From the NCBI RefSeq assembly GCF_003326755.1, contig NZ_JPWH01000001.1:1-64000 (forward strand): 64,000 bases of DNA. Reading direction: 5' to 3'. This document shows, in pieces, positions 17,306 to 25,421 of this stretch; position 1 is the stretch's first letter, and each line of letters begins with the position of its first letter. A program made the translations under genes and the position numbers. The notes under the pieces were generated by a model, which saw only the letters and a program-made list of their open reading frames with translations, searched no databases and was not told the origin of the DNA. This stretch comes from Thalassospira profundimaris (GTDB lineage: Bacteria; Pseudomonadota; Alphaproteobacteria; Rhodospirillales; Thalassospiraceae).

Positions 17306-18034
17306 ATGAAGATCGGCATTCTGGAAACAGGTTTTGTCCCCGACGAAATGCAGGACGAATTCAAAAGCTATCCCGTCATGTTTAAAAAGATGCTCGGTTC
17401 TGTCGATCCGTCACTGGAATTTCAAAGCTGGTCCGTTTTGATCGACCAGTTCCCCGATAGCATCCGCGATGCCGATGCCTGGGTCATTACCGGTTCCAAA
17501 CACGGCGTTTATGAAAACCTGCCCTGGATGATCAGGCTCCAGGCCATGTTGCGTGACATTGTTGCGGCCGACATTCCGGTTTTTGGGGTTTGTTTTGGTC
17601 ATCAAATTCTGGCCGCTGCCCTGGGCGGCACCGTTGTCAAATCAGACAAAGGCTGGGGGATTGGTGTGCATGAATACAAACTGGCACAAAACACCCCCAA
17701 ATGGGTTGAAGATGCCCCGGCAACCATGAAACTGAATGCCTTTCACCAGGATCAGGTTGTGAAGCTGCCCGAAACCGCATCGGTTTGGGCCAGTTCGGAA
17801 TTTTGCCCCTATGCCGGGCTGAATTACGGCGACAGGGCCGCATCGATCCAGCCGCATCCCGAATTTTCGTTTGAATATGAAAATGCCCTGTTGCAAGCCC
17901 GCCGTGGTGAACTGATCCCGGAAGATGTGGCCGAAATTGCCGAAGAATCGATGAAAAACCCGGTGGATGGCAACAGTTTCGCCCGATGGATTGTCGCCTT
18001 TTTAAAGGGTGAACGCCATATCAGGGCGGCCTGA
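17306..18034 (+). CDS. Class I glutamine amidotransferase (GATase1, GMP-synthase-like)
   Basis: 242 residues covering one GATase1 domain. The nucleophile is Cys96 in VFGVCFGHQ, and the catalytic His184-Glu186 pair lies in QPHPEF. It has no synthetase domain, so it belongs to the stand-alone YfeJ/GuaA_N-like group that releases ammonia or hydrolyses gamma-glutamyl compounds. The exact substrate is unknown. It has its own upstream gap of 142 bp and ends before a strong terminator hairpin at 18077. Confidence 0.85.
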   Translation: MKIGILETGFVPDEMQDEFKSYPVMFKKMLGSVDPSLEFQSWSVLIDQFPDSIRDADAWVITGSKHGVYENLPWMIRLQAMLRDIVAADIPVFGVCFGHQILAAALGGTVVKSDKGWGIGVHEYKLAQNTPKWVEDAPATMKLNAFHQDQVVKLPETASVWASSEFCPYAGLNYGDRAASIQPHPEFSFEYENALLQARRGELIPEDVAEIAEESMKNPVDGNSFARWIVAFLKGERHIRAA

Positions 18035-18076
18035 CAGACCCGATAAAACCGGCAAATCGCTGACCGGCTTTTCAAA

Positions 18077-18112
18077 CGGCGACCGGAAATACTCCGGTCG
18101 CCGTAACTTTTA
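18077..18112 (+). terminator. Rho-independent terminator after glutamine amidotransferase
   Basis: CGGCGACCGG and CCGGTCGCCG form a perfect 10-bp stem with a 7-nt loop, followed by TAACTTTTATC. Confidence 0.75.
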
Positions 18113-18192
18113 TCCATTCCAGATCATTCACATCTTTGGCTTCACCCCAACCCCCGATACAGTAGCGACTTCAAACCGTCAAAACAGGCCAT

Positions 18193-19929
18193 GTGATGCG
18201 CGAAGCCCCGTCCGCCCGCCCTCCGATCATCGCCAGACTGGCAAATTCCATTCCGTCTTTGCGCCTGTATGCAGGGCTGGTGCTGTTTGCCTATGTTCTG
18301 ACGCATTTCATCAATCACGGTTTCGGACTTATTTCGCCCGAACTGATGGAAAGCGCGAATGATTTTCTGACATCGGTCTGGAAATTTCTGCCGCTGGAAA
18401 TTCTGCTGATCACAGCCCTGATCACCCATTTCCTGCTGGCAACCGGGCGGCTTGCAAGGCGGCGCAGCCTGCGCCTGAAACCCAAGGAATGGCTGCAAAT
18501 TACCCTGGGCCTGTCTATACCGGTTCTGATGTTTCAACACATCCTGGGCACACGCGTCGCCGAAATCGCCTTTAATGTCGAGCCCTTTTACGAACGCGTA
18601 TTGGTGGATCTTGCGGTATTTCGCCCCGATATTGGTCTTTTGCAGGCCGTGGCATTGCTTGTTGTCTGGATACATGGCTGCATCGGCATTCATTACTGGC
18701 TATCGGTCAAACCCTTTTATGGCCGCATCCGGTCGGTGCTGGGGTTTTGTGCCATTGTCATTCCCACCGTCGCCCTGGCGGGCTATCTGGCGGCGGCCAA
18801 CACCGTGATTGAACGCGCGGCCCTGGGGGGCTCGCCCTATCTGGCCCAAATCATCAGGGAAGCCGGGCGCACCGCGCAATCCTTTGCCTTTTACAGCCGC
18901 ATGGCAAACAATCTGCTGTTTGTGACCATTGCCCTTGCCTTAAGCCCGTTTGTCGTCCGCCAGATACGCAAAATGATGGATCGGGTGCGAACCACCCCGG
19001 CCCTGAAACTGCCCGGAGGCCGAGCCGTGCGGATCATTCAGGGGGCCACCGCGCTTGAAGCCCTGCGCGATGCCAAGGTCCCCATTGCATCCGTATGCGG
19101 GGGGCGCGGGCGCTGCACCACATGCCGTTTATATTGCCGGTCCGGCCTGGCGGACCTGCCCGTCCCCAATGCCGTCGAAAGTGCCGCCCTTCGCAGCATC
19201 AACGCCCCGGAGGACTGGCGCCTTGCCTGTCAGATCCGACCCACGGCAGATTTGGAAATTACCCCGCTTCTACCTGCCAATGCCTCTGCCAGTGATGGAC
19301 GGCGCCCGGGCGGCCTGACCGGAAGCGAAAGACAGGTCGTGACGATTTTCACCGATTTGCGCGACTCAACCAAATTGGGCGAAACCAAAATGCCCTATGA
19401 TGTTTTGTTCATCCTCAACCAGTTTTTTGCTGAAATGACCGAAGCCCTGCACAAAACCGGCGGCCATTATGCCCAGTTTACCGGCGACGGCCTGATGGCG
19501 CTGTATGGCCTGGAGGATCGCAATATTCGCATCGCCATCGGCAAGGCCATTCGCGGGGCGGGTGAAATGCTGGCGCGAATCGAAAAACTGAACACCCAGC
19601 TTGAATCCGAATTGCCCTTCAAACTGCGCATTGGTCTGGGCATCCATGTTGGCGAGGCCATTGTCGGCGAAATGGGCCCGCCGCGCCGCGAACAGATCAG
19701 CGCCATTGGCGACAGCATCAACACAACCGCGCGGCTTGAATCCAAATGCAAGGAACATGGCGTTCCGCTGATCATCTCGCAGGACGTGATCACACGGGGA
19801 AAATTGCAAATTCCCGAGGGAACAAAACTGCATCGTGAATCGTTACGGGGAAAAGAACGCGAAATCGCCTATTACGCCCTGGCAACCCTGCCTGTCCTTG
19901 CCGGGCAGGCCGAAAAACAGATGGCCTGA
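18193..19929 (+). CDS. Membrane adenylate/guanylate cyclase with cytochrome b-like N-terminus and 2Fe-2S ferredoxin domain
   Basis: GTG at 18193 is immediately followed by ATG at 18196; either can be the start. Residues ~20-255 hold about six membrane helices with histidines at 38, 42, 79, 116, 161 and 167, a pattern like diheme cytochrome b subunits of succinate dehydrogenase. Residues ~270-355 are a plant-type ferredoxin with Cys302, 308, 311 (C-X5-C-X2-C) and Cys346. Residues ~375-545 are a class III cyclase catalytic domain with metal-binding Asp388 (FTDLRDS) and Asp432 (GDGLMALYG). It most likely makes cAMP in response to membrane redox state. The ferredoxin-cyclase fusion is known in rhizobia and relatives; heme binding is inference from the histidines. 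Confidence 0.88.
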   Translation: MMREAPSARPPIIARLANSIPSLRLYAGLVLFAYVLTHFINHGFGLISPELMESANDFLTSVWKFLPLEILLITALITHFLLATGRLARRRSLRLKPKEWLQITLGLSIPVLMFQHILGTRVAEIAFNVEPFYERVLVDLAVFRPDIGLLQAVALLVVWIHGCIGIHYWLSVKPFYGRIRSVLGFCAIVIPTVALAGYLAAANTVIERAALGGSPYLAQIIREAGRTAQSFAFYSRMANNLLFVTIALALSPFVVRQIRKMMDRVRTTPALKLPGGRAVRIIQGATALEALRDAKVPIASVCGGRGRCTTCRLYCRSGLADLPVPNAVESAALRSINAPEDWRLACQIRPTADLEITPLLPANASASDGRRPGGLTGSERQVVTIFTDLRDSTKLGETKMPYDVLFILNQFFAEMTEALHKTGGHYAQFTGDGLMALYGLEDRNIRIAIGKAIRGAGEMLARIEKLNTQLESELPFKLRIGLGIHVGEAIVGEMGPPRREQISAIGDSINTTARLESKCKEHGVPLIISQDVITRGKLQIPEGTKLHRESLRGKEREIAYYALATLPVLAGQAEKQMA

Positions 19930-20072
19930 CTATGACATGGAAGGCTTGCCAGATATGACCGGTCCAGGGCAAAGGCCCGGCAAACACATAAAATCTGCTT
20001 GATCATTGCCAATGATACAATGAAGCGAGCCGTTTTTGACGCATGGATGATGTGCTGCAGTGCGGATGGGGC

Positions 20073-20102
20073 TTGACTATCGCGCCCAAAATAACATGTA
20101 AT
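20073..20102 (+). promoter_or_regulatory. Candidate promoter of the hsp20 transcript
   Basis: TTGACT (20073-20078) and TGTAAT (20097-20102) are 18 bp apart and would start a leader of roughly 100 nt before hsp20. A CCCAAAAT stretch in the spacer is not well placed for a sigma-32 promoter. Confidence 0.35.
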
Positions 20103-20180
20103 CATAAGGAAAGTGCGTCTTTGGTGCCGGTCTTCCGGGCCAGGACAGAGCAGATGCCGAAAGGATCTGATCCGTTGCAC

Positions 20181-20203
20181 GCTCGCTCAGTCAGAGGAGG
20201 TGA
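20181..20203 (+). promoter_or_regulatory. ROSE-like RNA thermometer hairpin masking the hsp20 ribosome binding site
   Basis: CTC-G-CTC (20182-20188), loop AGTCA, then GAGGAG (20194-20199) pair as six base pairs with one bulged G. The upper strand contains TCGCT (20183-20187), which fits the U(U/C)GCU motif conserved in alphaproteobacterial ROSE elements, and the masked strand is the Shine-Dalgarno GAGGAGGTGA. Placement before a small heat-shock gene is exactly where ROSE elements occur. The spacing of about 14 nt from AGGAGG to the ATG is longer than usual. Confidence 0.5.
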
Positions 20204-20214
20204 AAGTTACCGCC

Positions 20215-20700
20215 ATGTCGCGTATTTCTATGTTTAACAGCCCTCTCCTTCTTGGTTTCGATCAAATCGAACGCGTTCTTGATCAGGTCTCCAAAACCAA
20301 GGCAGAAGGGTATCCGCCCTATAATATCGAACAGATTGGCGACAACCATATCCGCATCACGGTTGCGGTTGCCGGTTTTTCCGATGACGATCTTTCGGTC
20401 ACAACCGAAGACAACCAGTTGATCATTCGGGGCAAGCATCAGGAAGACGAAAGCAACCGCGTTTATATTCATCGGGGCATCGCATCCCGGCAGTTTCAGC
20501 GGTCTTTCGTTCTTGCCGAGGGTATTGAAGTCGTTGGTGCCCATCTCGATAACGGTTTGCTGCATATCGATTTGAATCGTCCGGTCCCGGAACCGGTCGT
20601 GCGCGAAATCGCCATCAACTCGAACCGTAAAAAAAGTGTTCCATCGCGCACCATTGAAATGCAGATGGATGACGACAGTTCCGAAACGAATAAACAATGA
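20215..20700 (+). CDS. Hsp20/alpha-crystallin family small heat-shock protein
   Basis: 161 residues from the ATG at 20215, preceded by GAGGAGGTGA. The alpha-crystallin domain spans ~35-125, with the start-of-domain motif YPPYNIEQIGDNHIRITVAV and the I-X-I-like tail region. The N-terminal segment SPLLLGFDQIERVLDQV is typical of the alphaproteobacterial IbpA-like class. It binds unfolding proteins and hands them to DnaK/ClpB. A DUF1150 gene follows by 31 bp, a pairing seen widely in alphaproteobacteria. In-frame ATGs lie upstream at other positions but lack this ribosome binding site. Confidence 0.93.
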   Translation: MSRISMFNSPLLLGFDQIERVLDQVSKTKAEGYPPYNIEQIGDNHIRITVAVAGFSDDDLSVTTEDNQLIIRGKHQEDESNRVYIHRGIASRQFQRSFVLAEGIEVVGAHLDNGLLHIDLNRPVPEPVVREIAINSNRKKSVPSRTIEMQMDDDSSETNKQ

Positions 20701-20731
20701 GCCGCAAGGCCAGTAGTGAGGAGTGGTTTAA

Positions 20732-21001
20732 ATGAGCAATCGCATCACAGACCATGAAGACGCAGAAGGCGTCATCCCGGCCGAGCAGGATTTGCATATG
20801 CTGTCGTCAGGCGATTTTGCCATGCTGGGCATTCAGGATTTTGCCTATGTTCGCAAAATCGAAAACCCGGAAGAAAACGACGCGGCACGTATTTATGCGG
20901 TCTTTACCGCCGATGGTACCCATATCGCATCGTTTGAAAGCTATGCCGTGGCCTATGCCGCCATTCGCCAGCACGATATGGAACCGCGTTCGGTCCATTA
21001 A
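20732..21001 (+). CDS. DUF1150 family protein
   Basis: 89-residue acidic protein with a GAGGAG ribosome binding site. The middle (MLGIQDFAYVRKI followed by AVFTADGTHIASF) matches DUF1150, a small family found almost only in alphaproteobacteria and usually just after an Hsp20 gene, as here. No enzymatic motifs are visible. Co-transcription with hsp20 (31-bp gap) and a shared terminator suggest a role in the heat-shock response, but its activity is unknown. Confidence 0.82.
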   Translation: MSNRITDHEDAEGVIPAEQDLHMLSSGDFAMLGIQDFAYVRKIENPEENDAARIYAVFTADGTHIASFESYAVAYAAIRQHDMEPRSVH

Positions 21002-21054
21002 TCGGGTCCTTACCCGCATGTGAGGGCCACAAAGCTGCGATTTCATCAATATTC

Positions 21055-21090
21055 AAAGGCAGCCCCTTGCGTGTAGCAGGGCTGCCTTTT
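21055..21090 (+). terminator. Rho-independent terminator after hsp20-DUF1150
   Basis: AAAGGCAGCCC and GGGCTGCCTTTT form an 11-bp stem with a U-tract. It lies between convergent genes and could serve the aldo/keto reductase as well. Confidence 0.88.
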
Positions 21091-21111
21091 GTATGTCTGC
21101 TTCCGCTCGGA

Positions 21112-22179
21112 TTAGCGTGACATCACAATTTTCGTATCACCAAACATAACATCGCGGGTTGTTTGCCGTGCCAGAAATTCATGGGGGAAGCCCGGCTCAA
21201 TGGCACTCGCTGCAGCCAGGCGATCACACTGCGCCTGGGTTAGAACAACAGCCAGAGCACCAAGGTTTTCCTCAAACTGTGCCTGTGTCCGTGCCCCCAC
21301 AATCGGAGCAACAATCGCCGAATCCAGCATTGTCCAAGCCAGCGCCACCTGCGATGGCGTTATTCCCGTCTCGCGTGCGACATCACTTACGGCATCTACA
21401 ATGGCAAGGTTGCGTTCCGTCAATGCGCCATTGGCAATGGCAAAATCGCGGCGCGTGTCATTGTTTCCCGACAATCCAGTTGTCACATCATCCCGCGTGT
21501 ATTTCCCCGACAGAACCCCACTCGCCAAAGGCGACCAGGGAATGACACCAAGCCCCATCTCGCGCGCCATCGGAATCAGATCACGCTCCACAGTACGCTC
21601 AATCAAACTATATTCGATCTGCAAGGCAATCAGCGGCGACCAACCGCGAAGCTCGGTCATGGTCTGCATCCGCGAAACCTGCCAGGCCGGTGTATCGGAT
21701 ATGCCGACATAAAGCACCTTCCCGGCCCGCACCAGATCATCCATCGCGCGAAGCACCTCGTCGACGGGTGTGGTAAAATCCCACGCATGCAAATAAAGCA
21801 AATCAATATAATCGGTATTCAACCGGGCAAGGCTCTCTTCAACCGAACGGACCATGCTTTTACGATGATTACCCCCGGAATTAACGTTCCCCCGATCCAT
21901 CGGAACAGCGTATTTCGTCGAAATCACCAATCGATCACGCTGGCCTTTTGCAAATGCCCCCAGAAACCGCTCTGACGCGCCATCGGTATAGCAATTGGCC
22001 GTATCGATAAAATTCCCACCTCGATCCACATACATATCAAAAATACGGCGCGCTTCTCTCTGATCAGCCCCCCAGCCCCAGTCGGTTCCGAAGGTCATTG
22101 TGCCAAGTGCGAGTGGCGAAACCCGCAAACCCGAACGCCCCAGCAGGCGATATGTATCAAGTGTCATGCTGTCCGACAT
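21112..22179 (-). CDS. Aldo/keto reductase
   Basis: 355 residues, a full-length NADPH-dependent TIM-barrel aldo/keto reductase. The start of the barrel reads RSGLRVSPLALGTMTFG. The catalytic tetrad is visible: Asp and Tyr in FIDTANCYTDG, Lys in VISTKYAVP and His in LLYLHAWD. The cofactor-binding end has GARTQAQFEENLGAL. It resembles the YajO/YhdN-type subgroup rather than potassium-channel beta subunits. It is divergent from a LysR regulator 120 bp away, which probably controls it. The substrate is unknown. A slightly shorter start at 22167 is possible. Confidence 0.9.
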   Translation of the reverse strand: MSDSMTLDTYRLLGRSGLRVSPLALGTMTFGTDWGWGADQREARRIFDMYVDRGGNFIDTANCYTDGASERFLGAFAKGQRDRLVISTKYAVPMDRGNVNSGGNHRKSMVRSVEESLARLNTDYIDLLYLHAWDFTTPVDEVLRAMDDLVRAGKVLYVGISDTPAWQVSRMQTMTELRGWSPLIALQIEYSLIERTVERDLIPMAREMGLGVIPWSPLASGVLSGKYTRDDVTTGLSGNNDTRRDFAIANGALTERNLAIVDAVSDVARETGITPSQVALAWTMLDSAIVAPIVGARTQAQFEENLGALAVVLTQAQCDRLAAASAIEPGFPHEFLARQTTRDVMFGDTKIVMSR

Positions 22180-22299
22180 GTCATCATCTCCGTTTATCCG
22201 TTCAATTTTTGGCTGGCCGGAATGATGAACCGTTCCGATAAAGATAAAAATATCCTATAATTTTCATATATTGTTTAAAAACCAAGGCATAATAAAACC

Positions 22300-23223
22300 A
22301 TGAGAGGCCGCGACTTTGCCGAACTAAGAGCCTTTGCCTGCGTCGTTGAACATGGCAGCTTCCGCAGTGCAGCGGCCCATCTTGGCATGTCCGCTTCCGC
22401 GATCAGCCAGACCATTCGCAATCTGGAAGAACGGCTAGGTATGCGCCTGCTCCACCGCACCACACGCAGCGTCGCCCCAAGCCAGGCGGGAGAAAGGCTG
22501 ATGGCGCGGCTTGCACCTGCCATTCATGATTTTGATAACGCGGTTGCCGAACTGACCGAAATGCGCGACACACCTGCAGGATGCGTCAGAATTAACGCCA
22601 CCCGCGTTGCCGCCATGCACTATCTGGCCCCCAAAATCGCGGCTTTCCTGCAAGACTATCCAGACATCACGCTGGACATTACGCTTGATGAGAAACTGAT
22701 CGATATCGTCGCCGACGGGTTCGACGCAGGCATACGCTTGGGGGAAAGCCTGGAAAAAAATATGGTTGCAGTTCGGCTGGGTGGCGATATGCGCATGATG
22801 GCGGTAGCAGCACCCTCTTACTTCGCACGCGCAGGAATACCGGCAACGCCCCGCGATCTTCGCACTCATCGCTGCTTTAGCTACAGATGGCCAACCAGCG
22901 GTCGCCTGTATCGATGGGAATTTGAACGCGGCACCGAAAAACTCGATATTGAGGTAGAAGGCCCCCTCATCACCGATGATCCGGAACTTGGGCTACATGC
23001 CGTACTTGAAGGCGCGGGCATCGCCTATCTTTTTGACTATCAGGTTCGCCACTATGTCGAATCAGGGCAACTGACCCACGTTCTGGCCGAATGGTCGCCC
23101 CCTTTTCCGGGGTTTTACCTCTATTACCCCAGCCGACGTCATATGGCCCGACCCTTGCGATGTTTCATCGATTTCATCACAAACCGCAACACGGGAGCGG
23201 CCCTTCCACCGCTCTCGCGTTAA
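22300..23223 (+). CDS. LysR family transcriptional regulator
   Basis: 307 residues. The winged helix-turn-helix lies at ~5-62 (FRSAAAHLGMSASAISQTIRNLE), followed by a periplasmic-binding-protein-like effector domain (~90-295) of the CrgA/YafC type. It is transcribed away from the aldo/keto reductase; the AT-rich 120-bp gap between them contains several T-N11-A candidates, so reciprocal control of the reductase is likely. The inducer cannot be deduced. Confidence 0.92.
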   Translation: MRGRDFAELRAFACVVEHGSFRSAAAHLGMSASAISQTIRNLEERLGMRLLHRTTRSVAPSQAGERLMARLAPAIHDFDNAVAELTEMRDTPAGCVRINATRVAAMHYLAPKIAAFLQDYPDITLDITLDEKLIDIVADGFDAGIRLGESLEKNMVAVRLGGDMRMMAVAAPSYFARAGIPATPRDLRTHRCFSYRWPTSGRLYRWEFERGTEKLDIEVEGPLITDDPELGLHAVLEGAGIAYLFDYQVRHYVESGQLTHVLAEWSPPFPGFYLYYPSRRHMARPLRCFIDFITNRNTGAALPPLSR

Positions 23224-23263
23224 TCGATCCTGGAACAATATATCCACAAATATGCAACCAGCA

Positions 23264-24754
23264 TTAACGGGCCAGAATTTCGGCCGCTTGACGGGTGCGA
23301 TTGACCGCTGTTGCTACCGACCCGGCCGATTTCTGAATATCGCCAATATTGCGTGAAACCGCCTCGACCGTATCGCGCACGGATTGAATATTTTCCGAAA
23401 CGCCGTCCGTCACCGCACTTTGTTCCTCTACGGCAGAGGAGATATTGGCAACACTGTCACGCACCATCTCAACCGACCCCCGGATCGTGCCCAGGGCATC
23501 GACCACCTCGGTCGTGATTGACTGAATGCCCGAAATTTCCTCGGCAATCTGGTCAGTTGCGCGGGCGGCCTGATTGGCGAGGTTTTTAACCTCGTTGGCA
23601 ACCACGGCAAACCCTTTACCGGCATCGCCTGCACGGGCCGATTCAATGGTGGCATTCAATGCCAAAAGGTTAATCTGCCCGGCAATATTCTGAATAACCT
23701 CGACAATATTGCCCATTGCCGCCACGACCTCGGACATGCGCTGGGTCGAGGAATCGGCGGCGACCGTTTGCTCAAAGACCTGTTCGGTGGCACTGCGCGA
23801 TTGCGCCATGCTGCGCGAAATTTCGGCAATCGAGGCTGCAAGCTGCTCGGCACTGGCCGCAACGGTATTGACAGTTTCCGACGTATTGGTTGCCGCACAG
23901 ACAGCATCTGTCGCGGTATTCCCCAACACACCGATATTGGTGTCAATTTCCGAGAAATTGTTATCAATCATCGCCTTGAGCTCGATCAGCAGATTGACCT
24001 GCTCCGTCACATCGGTGGCAAATTTAATCACCTTGAAAGGTTTGCCCGCCGGATCAAGGATCGGGTTATAAGATGCCTCGATCCAGACAACCTTGCCATT
24101 TTTGCCGATGCGCTTGTATTGCCCCTGCTGATAGGTACCCTGCTTTAACGCCCGCCAGAAATCGGTATATTCGCGCGTGCCTTTCACGCCCACATCAACA
24201 AACATGCTGTGATGTTGGCCTTCAATATCCTTGAGGCGATAGTCAAACACATCAAGAAAGTTCTGGTTTGCGGTCAGGATTTTGCCTTCAAGGTCAAATT
24301 CAATAAGCGCCTGGGATTTGCTGATGGCGTTAAACACACCTTGCAAAACAGCCCGCTCATTGCGGCGATCGGTAATATCGGTGGCAAATTTAATGACTTT
24401 CGCCGGAACACCCCGCCGGTCCAAAACCGGATTGTAGCTGGCCTCCAGCCACACATCCTCTCCCGTCTTCGTGATGCGGCGAAAGGCGGAGCGCTGGAAC
24501 TCTCCGTCCCGCAACTTTTTCCAGAAATTCCGGTATTCCGGTGTATCACGCTCTTCTTTTGGCACAAAAATGCTATGTGGCTTGCCAACAATCTCGGCAA
24601 GCGTATAGCCGGTAATCGACAGAAAATTTTCATTTGCCGTCAATATATGCCCGTCCATCGAAAACTCGATCGTCGCCATCGAAAGCGTCAGGGCGTCCAA
24701 GACCTGCGATGCGTCCTGGGCCTTGCTTGATCGGAAAATCTGCGAAAAAACCAT
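23264..24754 (-). CDS. Soluble PAS-PAS methyl-accepting chemotaxis protein (BdlA-like)
   Basis: 496 residues without a membrane segment. Two PAS/PAC domains lie at ~22-135 and ~142-258; each contains an EASYNPVLD or EASYNPILD motif followed by [10 protein letters not shown] or KFATDVT, typical of Aer/BdlA-type PAS sensors. The MCP signalling domain occupies ~265-496, with the hairpin tip [17 protein letters not shown]. Cytoplasmic receptors of this layout sense redox or aromatic ligands, and in Pseudomonas BdlA they control biofilm dispersal. The ligand is unknown. It appears monocistronic. Confidence 0.92.
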   Translation of the reverse strand: MVFSQIFRSSKAQDASQVLDALTLSMATIEFSMDGHILTANENFLSITGYTLAEIVGKPHSIFVPKEERDTPEYRNFWKKLRDGEFQRSAFRRITKTGEDVWLEASYNPVLDRRGVPAKVIKFATDITDRRNERAVLQGVFNAISKSQALIEFDLEGKILTANQNFLDVFDYRLKDIEGQHHSMFVDVGVKGTREYTDFWRALKQGTYQQGQYKRIGKNGKVVWIEASYNPILDPAGKPFKVIKFATDVTEQVNLLIELKAMIDNNFSEIDTNIGVLGNTATDAVCAATNTSETVNTVAASAEQLAASIAEISRSMAQSRSATEQVFEQTVAADSSTQRMSEVVAAMGNIVEVIQNIAGQINLLALNATIESARAGDAGKGFAVVANEVKNLANQAARATDQIAEEISGIQSITTEVVDALGTIRGSVEMVRDSVANISSAVEEQSAVTDGVSENIQSVRDTVEAVSRNIGDIQKSAGSVATAVNRTRQAAEILAR

Positions 24755-24899
24755 ATCTGCTCCACCTTATAGATAAGAAGGCCCTATTTACATACAGGAT
24801 TACCTGCCCATTTTCCCTATACTTACTATATAAAAGTATAGTGGTCGAGTCAAAAAGGTACCGACAGTTGTTTTTTTTGACCTCTTTCTCGCACGCGTT

Positions 24900-25337
24900 T
24901 CAGGAAGGCCAGTCGACGATGTATTTTTCAAGATCGGGATGAGCATCAAGCTCGGAAATCACACGCCCGGATACCGACATTCCCGCTTTGACCGTCGATT
25001 TCGGGTCCCCAGTCACCAGGGGATGCCAGTTTGGCAGGTCTTTTCCATCGCGCAACAGCCGGTAAGCACAGCTTGACGGCATCCAGTCGATCTCTTCGAT
25101 ATTTTCATTTGAAAGCTGCACACAGTCGGGCACGTGCTGCTTGCGGTTCGTATAATCGCTGCACTGGCAGCTTTCGCAATCAAGCAGGCGACACGCGACC
25201 GACGTATAAAAAAGAACATCGGTGTCTTCGTCCAGCAATTTGTGCAAACAGCATTTGCCGCAGCCATCACACACCGATTCCCATTCGTCTCGCGACATAT
25301 CCTGAAGACGTTTGGTTTTCCAGAAAGGCAAAGTCAT
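24900..25337 (-). CDS. YcgN/UPF0260 family cysteine-cluster protein
   Basis: 145 residues from the ATG at 25337 ([12 protein letters not shown]), matching the usual N-terminus of the family. It has the CxxCxxCC-type cluster CDGCGKCC near residue 27 and further cysteines in DCESCQC and PDC, the pattern of Zn- or Fe-S-binding UPF0260 proteins. The C-terminal WHPLVTGDP and SGRVISE motifs are also family-typical. Its biochemical function is unknown. It lies 84 bp after cobB on the same strand and may be read through from the cobalamin operon. An upstream ATG at 25373 would add 12 unconserved residues. Confidence 0.85.
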   Translation of the reverse strand: MTLPFWKTKRLQDMSRDEWESVCDGCGKCCLHKLLDEDTDVLFYTSVACRLLDCESCQCSDYTNRKQHVPDCVQLSNENIEEIDWMPSSCAYRLLRDGKDLPNWHPLVTGDPKSTVKAGMSVSGRVISELDAHPDLEKYIVDWPS

Positions 25338-25421
25338 ATCAAAATCCAGTCTCAGGCACCGGGCCATCGGCACCTGCGCATTTTCAAAAATAAAGTCTCA
25401 TATGGAAACCCGATCCGGGGC

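Noticed and set aside
20200..20202. GTG as an alternative hsp20 start
   Set aside because: It is in frame but lies inside the Shine-Dalgarno sequence, leaving no ribosome binding site of its own.
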